Assembly: GCA_049366815.1 (NCBI GenBank)
Contig: JBMNCO010000133.1
Location: 1-7,174, forward strand
Source: CAYNYM01 sp049366815
GTDB lineage: Bacteria; Desulfobacterota; DSM-4660; Desulfatiglandales; HGW-15
Direction: 5' to 3'
DNA length: 7,174 nucleotides
Shown here piece by piece: positions 1 through 4,496 of this stretch (position 1 is its first letter; the number at the start of each line of letters is the position of its first letter). The position numbers were made by a program, and so were the translations under genes. The notes under the pieces are model-generated. The model ran no database searches, was not told the DNA's origin, and saw only the letters and a program-made list of their open reading frames with translations.

Positions 1-210
1 GTCCTTGGGAGAAGGCTATTTTTCTTAGCTGAACGAAAGCCCTCATAATCGCAATGTTGACTTCAATGGCGCGATTGCTGTTCAAGACCGAGGAAAGCAT
101 GGCAATTCCCTGTTCCGTAAAGGCCATCGGCCGGTATCTCAACCCCATCTTATCACCAAATTTTTACCCTGGATCAACTCGATTGGAACCAGTTCGCGAC
201 CACCCTTCAT
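1..210 (-). pseudogene. ORF6N-domain protein gene, internally deleted, continues past window start
   Basis: The start is the ATG at 210-208, preceded by GAAAGGGG at 216-223 with 5-nt spacing. The first 23 codons read MKGGRELVPIELIQGKNLVI, then RWG, then a stop at 139-141. The opening matches the usual beginning of ORF6N proteins (an ELVPIELI-GK-I-VIR type start). From about 148 down to 1, a different frame encodes the later ORF6N core, including RYRPMAFTEQGIAMLSSVLN and NRAIEVNIAIMRAFVQLRK, and it runs off the window edge open. The segment that normally joins these parts (roughly 60-70 residues, from family memory) is missing, and the junction lies near 148-152. ORF6N domains are DNA-binding-like modules known from phages and bacterial accessory DNA. 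The gene is probably non-functional, although the downstream part could be translated from ATG 148 without an evident Shine-Dalgarno sequence. The family call is confident; inactivation is inferred. Confidence 0.8.
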
Positions 211-292
211 TGCGTCCCCTTTCAAATTGACGGAGGTATGATCTTGAATTACCTCCTTCCCGCCCTTTTTGCATATCTCGGATAATCCTGCA

Positions 293-1078
293 TCAGTTCC
301 CCTCCTCCGCTGTCTGCTCCGCCAGTTCTTTTTCCAGGTCCTCAATAATTCAAGAAGGAACTTTTCCAGATGCCGGATCAGTCCAACCTCAAGTTCCCTT
401 TCGCGGAAAGGGGTGTCCAGGGTCAGGAAATCGAAGATATATGGATCTTTCAAGGCCTGCTTGGCCATATCCGATTGGGGAGTGGGCAGGAGAAGGTCGA
501 AGTTGCTGATCGCCTTTCCCTGTCTTTCGTGGGTCCTGCCTTCGATCATTAGAGCCATCACATCGCGGCTCCTCCCCTTCTCCACGATCTGCTGCATGTA
601 CCATCGACGCACCGAAAGGTCCTTGAATTTTTCGATAAAGAGGAAATTGTGGCTCCACGGAAGCTTCAGGACCCACTCCCGGATATTTTCTTCTTGCTCC
701 CCGGCTCTTTCGTGAAATTGTGCCACAGGCTGTGGCACTTTTTTATTGAGGGGCTGAACGGATAATTGTGCCACGGGTTGTGGCACTTTAGGGCCGAGGA
801 ACGGATACTCGCGGTAAAATCGGATCATTCGCTTGAGGTTTCGCTCAGAATATCCTTTAATTTCCGGAAGTTCGTTCCGAAGGTCCCTGGACAGTCTGGG
901 AATGACACCGGCACCCCAGCCCTTTTCCTTTTGCCGCTTCTGGATCATTCGGCCGACGTCCCAGTAGAGCAACAACATTTCCAGGTTCGCGGATAAAACC
1001 GCCTTCGTCTGGGCCTGTTGGATGCGATGTTTGATATCGTCAAGTAGAGAGGTATAATACCCGAGTTACTTTATTCAT
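293..1078 (-). pseudogene. DUF1016/YhcG-family gene, frameshifted near the start and lacking its PDDEXK nuclease domain
   Basis: Members of this family pair an N-terminal winged-helix domain (DUF1016_N) with a C-terminal PDDEXK nuclease-like domain. The expected start is ATG 1078 (MNKVTR), but the family N-terminus (YTSLLDDIKHRIQQAQTKAV) continues in another frame, so a frameshift lies near 1060. The long frame then covers MLLLYWDVGRMI, LSRDLRNELP, YSERNLKRMIRFY, KLPWSHNFLF and DPYIFDFLTL, ending at HLEKFLLEL near 348. The nuclease core (FAFVGRQ, the acidic residues, IELK) should follow and is absent. Instead, at 346 another frame gives the normal family C-terminus IEDLEKELAEQTAEEGN, with a stop at 293. 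About 120 codons appear to have been lost; this estimate is from family memory. The long frame itself reads through to 139 and ends inside the ORF6N start. A Pro/Gln-rich linker carries a duplicated KVPQPVAQ. The nuclease activity is almost certainly lost. Confidence 0.85.
717..789. repeat. Two 25-bp palindrome-containing direct repeats, 48-bp period
   Basis: Copies lie at 717-741 and 765-789 and differ at only two positions. Each contains an inverted repeat: TGCCACA-GGC-TGTGGCA in the first, TGCCAC-GGGTT-GTGGCA in the second. Read on the minus strand they encode KVPQPVAQ twice, 16 residues apart, in the linker of the DUF1016 gene. A local in-frame duplication of a hairpin-forming coding segment is the simplest reading. 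Confidence 0.8.
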
Positions 1079-1212
1079 CGACTACCTCCAAGGCTGACCA
1101 GCATTTTCGGAAGACCCTCGGTTTCCGCTTCCAGTTTGATGATATCGGCCGTGAAGAGTGGGACGATCCTCAATATTTCAATTGTCTCCAGGCTCGCATC
1201 TTGATTTGTGAA
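1075..1212 (-). pseudogene. Unidentified C-terminal gene fragment overlapping the DUF1016 start
   Basis: This is a 45-codon open stretch beginning just after an in-frame TAA (1213-1215) and ending at TGA 1075-1077, which overlaps the DUF1016 ATG as ATGA. The sequence looks protein-like (SLETIEILRIVPLFTADIIK, then EAETEGLPKMLVSLGG), but there is no usable start codon at its beginning. The ATGA overlap is typical of translationally coupled neighbours, so this is probably the tail of a gene that once preceded the DUF1016 gene in the same operon. I do not recognise the family. Chance open frame remains possible. Confidence 0.35.
1084..1089 (-). promoter_or_regulatory. Ribosome binding site fixing the ancestral DUF1016 start
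   Basis: GGAGGT on the minus strand sits 5 nt before ATG 1078. This shows that the original gene began at 1078 and not at the internal ATG 978, which has no comparable site. That in turn exposes the frameshift between codon 6 and the conserved YTSLLDDI segment. Confidence 0.75.
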
Positions 1213-1245
1213 TTATGAGGGCCAATTCTCATCAGGCCACGCCAT

Positions 1246-1335
1246 CTAAATAATCCTTAGTACTGTAATAGGTTGTTCTGACTTCAAATTCCGTAAAATT
1301 TGAACTTGGTCCGAACTTAGGCCCAACTTGGTCAC
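1246..1335 (-). pseudogene. Remnant of a second winged-helix tail for the upstream AlbA_2 protein
   Basis: A 29-codon frame starts with GTG overlapping the stop of the upstream gene (GTGA) and ends at TAG 1246-1248. It begins VTKLGLSSDQVQIL and continues RNLKSEQPITVLRII. This resembles the opening of an alternative C-terminal winged-helix module that I recall following VTPQV linkers in other COG2865-type proteins. The module breaks off before its recognition helix. The intact neighbour already has its own complete winged helix, so this looks like a leftover or exchangeable tail. The family resemblance is from memory and unverified. Confidence 0.4.
1283..1304. repeat. AT-rich inverted repeat with 8-bp arms
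   Basis: TTCAAATT, a 6-nt spacer CCGTAA, then AATTTGAA. It lies in the gap downstream of the AlbA_2 gene, on the side where its transcript would end. No T-run follows on the minus strand, so it does not meet the intrinsic terminator pattern. An operator or a chance repeat are both possible. Confidence 0.4.
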
Positions 1336-2810
1336 TCGCTGCCTCCTTCGAGTTCTTTCAGAACTTTTCGCCCCATCTCTGTCAGCCTGTATTTTTGTTT
1401 GCTGCTGCGAGGCTTATCCGGGATGGTCATTTCGATTAGGCCGGCGTCAATGGCAGGAGCTAAATAAATCTGCCTAAAATTCTTCCGGGCTTTTAGCCCA
1501 ACCGCATCCTGAAGGGTGCCTCGGTCCACCTCACCCTTGACCACCCGAAGCAGACGCTCGACTTGGGGTGTGACTTGGGGTGTGACTTGGGGTGTAACTT
1601 GGGGAGTAACCGGTTCTTTACCAGTACTGCTAAACTCCGGCACCTTGACAACGATTCTAAATACATCGCCTTCGATCATCTCAGGATCAGCGCCGCCATA
1701 CCCCTTACCGTAACGCATCATCTTGCGCATACCTGAGCCAAGTTCATCTGCGCGGTGGATTTCTCTGAAAAATGCGCCGATTACAGGGTTCTTGGGAAAC
1801 GGAGTAAATGTGGCTGGATCAAGGGCACCAAATCCGTGTGGCTTGTTGCTGTTCTCGGTACGAACCTGACCACGTTCAATGATCAACTTGGCGGGAAAAG
1901 CGTTGGTGTATTCTCGATGGATCAGGATGTTGGAGGCTACCTCACGGAAGATGGCATCGCGAAGGCTGATTCGCTCCATTCCTTCCAGAAAAAAAGGGTC
2001 CGGTAAATGTTTTTGCACAAAGGCAATGATACGCTCGTAGCTTTCGATCAGGTTGGTCCTGACAAGATCCCTATCATCATATCTGTCCAGGTTGACCTTG
2101 CGCAGGATCAGGTCGGTCCGGTGATGCGGCACTGCTGATAGTATGAGCCGGTCATTCCCCAGTAAAAGGATGCCTGCCAGCGTGATCCCGCTCTTGCCGG
2201 TTTCTGGGTCGGCCTGGTGGAGTTGGGCGCTTTTCAGCAGCTCCAGATCTTCCATGCCAAGCCAGGGATGATCATCCCGCCAGACCCCTGCCAGTCTGCG
2301 GCACTTGTCAATGAGATCGGACCGTAGGTCCTCAAGTTTTGCAAAGGGGTAGATTTTGTTCTCTGAATAAGTAGCCTGTTTTCGCTTATAGAGGTCAGCC
2401 ACCTGACGGGTATGATCGGTAATGTCAAGATCGCCATCTTCATTACGATCATAAATGCGCCCGTTACACCGGTGGACCTGTGAACTCTCCGCAACATATA
2501 CGCGAAGGATCCGTTTCCCCTCTATCTTCAATTCATCTACGGCTAGATAGGCAGGCGGATAAATCTTTTGTGGGTTATTGATGGCTGTAACAAAATCCTT
2601 TTTTATTTTTGCAACGGCATCCTGTTCAATGCCCTGGATGTCCCCGGAATCTGTAACACCCAACAAAATCGTACCACCATGCCGATTCAAGAAGGCGCAA
2701 ACCGTCTCATAAACATCCCGGTTTAGATGGTTACGGCATGTTTTGAATTCGGTTGCTATGCCTTCACCCTGGCGAATCATTTCCAATAATTGGCGTTCAA
2801 TGGCGGTCAT
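1332..2810 (-). CDS. AlbA_2 domain / GHKL-ATPase-like putative transcriptional regulator (COG2865 type)
   Basis: This is a complete 492-residue protein in the normal size range for the family. Residues ~15-135 form the AlbA_2 (Schlafen-type) nucleic-acid-binding domain, with EFK at 21-23 and the GGTILLGVTDSGDIQGI block at 45-61. Residues ~284-365 resemble a GHKL ATPase module: an N-box-like segment REVASNILIHREY (N294), then ADELGSGMRKM at 354-364. A linker of four TPQV units follows at 402-417. A winged-helix domain closes the protein, ending in the typical MTIPDKPRSSKQKYRLTEMG at 461-480. Proteins of this type are annotated as ATP-binding or DNA-binding regulators, and their targets are mostly unknown. 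The start ATG 2810 has only a weak GGA about 11 nt upstream, but the family alignment begins right there. It lies 168 bp downstream of the OYE gene on the same strand. A defence or toxin-linked role is possible from its neighbours but not shown. Confidence 0.85.
   Translation of the reverse strand: MTAIERQLLEMIRQGEGIATEFKTCRNHLNRDVYETVCAFLNRHGGTILLGVTDSGDIQGIEQDAVAKIKKDFVTAINNPQKIYPPAYLAVDELKIEGKRILRVYVAESSQVHRCNGRIYDRNEDGDLDITDHTRQVADLYKRKQATYSENKIYPFAKLEDLRSDLIDKCRRLAGVWRDDHPWLGMEDLELLKSAQLHQADPETGKSGITLAGILLLGNDRLILSAVPHHRTDLILRKVNLDRYDDRDLVRTNLIESYERIIAFVQKHLPDPFFLEGMERISLRDAIFREVASNILIHREYTNAFPAKLIIERGQVRTENSNKPHGFGALDPATFTPFPKNPVIGAFFREIHRADELGSGMRKMMRYGKGYGGADPEMIEGDVFRIVVKVPEFSSTGKEPVTPQVTPQVTPQVTPQVERLLRVVKGEVDRGTLQDAVGLKARKNFRQIYLAPAIDAGLIEMTIPDKPRSSKQKYRLTEMGRKVLKELEGGSE
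1560..1607. repeat. 12-bp tandem repeat, four units, encoding TPQV
   Basis: Units are at 1560-1571, 1572-1583 and 1584-1595 (GACTTGGGGTGT, identical) and at 1596-1607 (AACTTGGGGAGT, diverged), followed by a partial AAC. On the coding strand each unit adds one TPQV to the linker between the ATPase-like and winged-helix domains. Because 12 bp is a multiple of 3, changes in copy number would alter linker length without breaking the frame. Confidence 0.95.
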
Positions 2811-2978
2811 TTGCGGTCTATTCCATTTTTGATTTCTGATTGATGATCACAGATTTTGCAGTACGAATAGATGCGATGAATAATGATGAACAGTTTCGGC
2901 GATTCGATTACACGGGAAATGAAATTTGAAAATCCTGCAGCATTGCCATGATCGTTAGATGGAATTTTAAACCCGCCT
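2811..2978. other. 168-bp spacer between the OYE and AlbA_2 genes
   Basis: The spacer is AT-rich. I see no convincing intrinsic terminator after the OYE stop and no clear -35/-10 pair for the AlbA_2 gene. A TTTAAA-GGCGGG-TTTAAA motif just past the OYE stop is too weak a hairpin to call. A 29-codon plus-strand frame here (2843-2929) has no ribosome binding site. Confidence 0.5.
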
Positions 2979-4097
2979 TTAAACAAATTTGGCCTTCCAT
3001 TCCTTCATCTTCTCCTCCGGCCAGGATACGCAAATGGCCGGCCGGCCCTGTGTGAGCATCTGCATGCAGGCATCGCCGCAATCGGGGTTGCAATGGATAA
3101 TGTCTTCCTCCCGACCCTCCTGAACCTTTTTCGGCCATTGCGGGTCGGCCCAGAGCACACGCGCCAGGCCGATCAGGTCTGTTTTGCCCTCTGCTATGGC
3201 CCGTTCCGCGAGGGCTCCGGTCGCCAGACGCCCGGCGGCGATGACCGGCACGTCGACCTTTGTGCGGATCGCTGCGGCCAGATCGAGCATGTAGCCTTCC
3301 TGTTTGGATCGCTCCACGATTTCAGGCAGGCCGAAGGATTCATAGGTGCCGCCCATGACGGAAAGGTAGGCGATATCCGCCCGCGCCAGGGTCGTGGCGA
3401 ATTGTTGAGATTCCTCCAACTGCAGGCCGTCCGGGAGCCATTCGTCGGCAAGAAAACGATATCCCACCGGAAAGGCACCGACCGCCGCTTTGACCCGCGC
3501 CAGCACCTCCTGGGCAAACCGGCTGCGATTTTGCAAGTCTCCTCCGTACTCATCGGTGCGTTTGTTGGTCCGCGGGGAGAGAAATTCGGCCAGCAGATAC
3601 CCTGTGCCCCCATGCAGTTCCACCATGTCGAAGCCGGCCTTTTTGGCCCTGGCCGCGGCCTCGGCATACTTGTTTGTGAGGCGCTCGATCTCCGTCTTTT
3701 CCAAGGCCCTGGGCATCCGGCCGAAGGTTTCAACCGCCGAGGGCGCCACCGGCCCTTGTGTGGCCTGGGCGAAGCGTCCGGCATGGTTAATCTGAAGACA
3801 GGCCAGGGCCCCCTCCTGTTTGATGGCTGCGGCCAGGCGCTTCAATCCGTCCAGGTTGTCTTCGGTATCAGCCCGGATGGTTCGGTTGGAGCCGCTGCCG
3901 ACGGGATGATCCACCGTCGCATTTTCGACCACGACCATGGCCACGCCGCTCCGGGCCATGAGGCGGTAATGCGCCAGCAGCATCTCGCTGATTGAGCCGC
4001 CGTCACCGGCATAGCCCAGGTAGAGCGGTGCCATGACGAGACGGTTTTTCAGGGTCAGGCCCTTTATCCCAATCTTAGAAAACAAATGGGTATACAT
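2979..4097 (-). CDS. NADH:flavin oxidoreductase, Old Yellow Enzyme family, with Fe-S cysteine motif
   Basis: This is a complete 372-residue FMN-dependent (beta/alpha)8-barrel reductase. It starts YTHLFSKIGIKGLTLKNRLVMAP, the usual OYE opening. It carries QINHAGR at 102-108, the substrate-pocket block ELHGGTGYLLAEFLSP at 160-175 followed by TNKRTDEYGG (177-186), and phosphate-binding elements PVIAAGR (284-290) and LIGLARVLWADP (308-319). C336, C340, C344 and C356 form C-x3-C-x3-C-x11-C, matching the 4Fe-4S site of the 2,4-dienoyl-CoA reductase/2-enoate reductase/trimethylamine dehydrogenase branch, which is often C-x2-C. Those enzymes carry a further ~300-residue FAD/NAD(P)H region. This protein stops soon after the cluster and so needs a separate electron donor. 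Activated alkenes are the expected substrate class; the exact one cannot be read. The start is fixed by GGGAGGAG at 4103-4110, 5 nt before the ATG. The sequence is cytoplasmic, with no signal peptide or membrane segment. Confidence 0.93.
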   Translation of the reverse strand: MYTHLFSKIGIKGLTLKNRLVMAPLYLGYAGDGGSISEMLLAHYRLMARSGVAMVVVENATVDHPVGSGSNRTIRADTEDNLDGLKRLAAAIKQEGALACLQINHAGRFAQATQGPVAPSAVETFGRMPRALEKTEIERLTNKYAEAAARAKKAGFDMVELHGGTGYLLAEFLSPRTNKRTDEYGGDLQNRSRFAQEVLARVKAAVGAFPVGYRFLADEWLPDGLQLEESQQFATTLARADIAYLSVMGGTYESFGLPEIVERSKQEGYMLDLAAAIRTKVDVPVIAAGRLATGALAERAIAEGKTDLIGLARVLWADPQWPKKVQEGREEDIIHCNPDCGDACMQMLTQGRPAICVSWPEEKMKEWKAKFV

Positions 4098-4292
4098 GCT
4101 GTCTCCTCCCTTCTCTTAGATCTGTCCCAATGGAATGCGGGTAGCGGATAGTTGAATCAAAACAAGGCTAACAAATATTGAGTCATCAGAAAACTGAAAA
4201 CAGCCTGTGAATAATTGTCTCAACTGTTTTGCCCTTCCTGCCGATAAAGAAGGTGTAGGGCTACGCATCGTATTCTCCTACGGTATCTCTGC

Positions 4293-4308
4293 TCACGTGG
4301 CCACGTGA
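4293..4308. repeat. Perfect 16-bp palindrome
   Basis: TCACGTGGCCACGTGA is fully self-complementary with no spacer and contains CACGTG twice. It can act as a dimeric protein-binding site in DNA. In RNA it can form a hairpin arm or intermolecular pairing. It lies inside the candidate structured RNA. Confidence 0.9.
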
Positions 4309-4350
4309 ACACCTTCGGCTGTGACCCGGTGCGGGCCCTACCGGATCAGT

Positions 4351-4379
4351 GGGGAGGTTGCCGCCTCCCCGCTTTTTTT
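4351..4379 (+). terminator. Intrinsic (Rho-independent) terminator
   Basis: A perfect 7-bp GC-rich stem (GGGGAGG / CCTCCCC) with loop TTGCCG is followed by GC and seven T residues (4373-4379). No plus-strand protein gene lies upstream in the intergenic region, so it must end a non-coding transcript or act as an attenuator 118 bp before the helicase start. Confidence 0.88.
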
Positions 4380-4485
4380 CATACCAAATCCCCTTTTTAT
4401 TCAATGCCATCGCGCCGTATCATATGGTAGTATCCAGGTTATTCCATCCCTTGGTATAGATTTCTCAAGACATAATGGGGATTGA

Positions 4486-4491
4486 GAGGAG
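4486..4491 (+). promoter_or_regulatory. Ribosome binding site of the exonuclease-RecQ gene
   Basis: GAGGAG is placed 5 nt before ATG 4497. It decides between this start and the in-frame ATG at 4560 (residue 22), which lies immediately before the exonuclease motif I and has no comparable site. Confidence 0.8.
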
Positions 4492-4496
4492 CTTCG

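Larger units (their letters stand above)
4231..4379 (+). ncRNA. Candidate structured small RNA or regulatory leader ending in an intrinsic terminator
   Basis: Support comes from pairing visible by eye. GTAGGGCTACGCA (4255-4267) pairs with TGCGGGCCCTAC (4330-4341) through 7 + 4 base pairs around a small internal loop. The enclosed region contains a 16-bp self-complementary segment that can form an apical arm and a long unpaired bubble. The transcript would end at the terminator at 4351-4379. An alternative stem GAAGGTGT (4249-4256) with ACACCTTC (4309-4316) excludes the first stem at two bases, so two folds compete. The rod-with-bubble shape, the size (~150 nt) and CCTACGGTAT in the bubble make a 6S-type RNA a possibility; I could not confirm any family. 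I checked for signature segments of SRP RNA, RNase P, tmRNA, and the cobalamin, TPP and c-di-GMP riboswitches and saw none. The 5' end is a guess. Confidence 0.45.
4098..4496. other. Divergent intergenic region between the OYE and exonuclease-RecQ genes
   Basis: This 399-bp stretch has no supportable protein gene. The OYE ribosome binding site lies at its left end. The centre (about 4231-4350) is rich in complementary segments and contains a perfect 16-bp palindrome. A strong plus-strand terminator lies at 4351-4379. The right 117 bp carries the helicase ribosome binding site and a 7-bp inverted pair (ATACCAA at 4381-4387, TTGGTAT at 4451-4457). No sigma70 promoter is convincing. AATAAT at 4210-4215 could be a -10 for the structured RNA, but it lacks a good -35. 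Confidence 0.7.

Noticed and set aside
269..715. 148-codon plus-strand open frame
   Set aside because: It lies opposite the DUF1016 remnant, whose minus-strand translation matches the family. The plus-strand product shows no motif.
1560..1607. CRISPR-like array
   Set aside because: Repeats are 12 bp, directly abutting, with no spacers and in frame within a coding sequence.
2843..2929. 29-codon plus-strand frame in the OYE/AlbA_2 spacer
   Set aside because: No ribosome binding site, no promoter, no recognisable homology and very short.
2958..2990. Terminator after the OYE gene built on TTTAAA repeats
   Set aside because: The possible stem is six A/T pairs and no T-run follows, so it would not terminate by the intrinsic mechanism.
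3093..3995. 300-codon plus-strand open frame opposite the OYE gene
   Set aside because: It is an antisense shadow of a GC-rich gene. The minus-strand product has full OYE family motifs and a strong ribosome binding site.
4231..4379. SRP RNA, RNase P RNA, tmRNA, cobalamin, TPP or c-di-GMP riboswitch
   Set aside because: None of the conserved core segments of these families that I know could be found in the region on the plus strand.
4451..4476. Possible promoter TTGGTA / CATAAT before the helicase gene
   Set aside because: The spacer is only 14 bp, too short for a sigma70 promoter, and neither box is strong.
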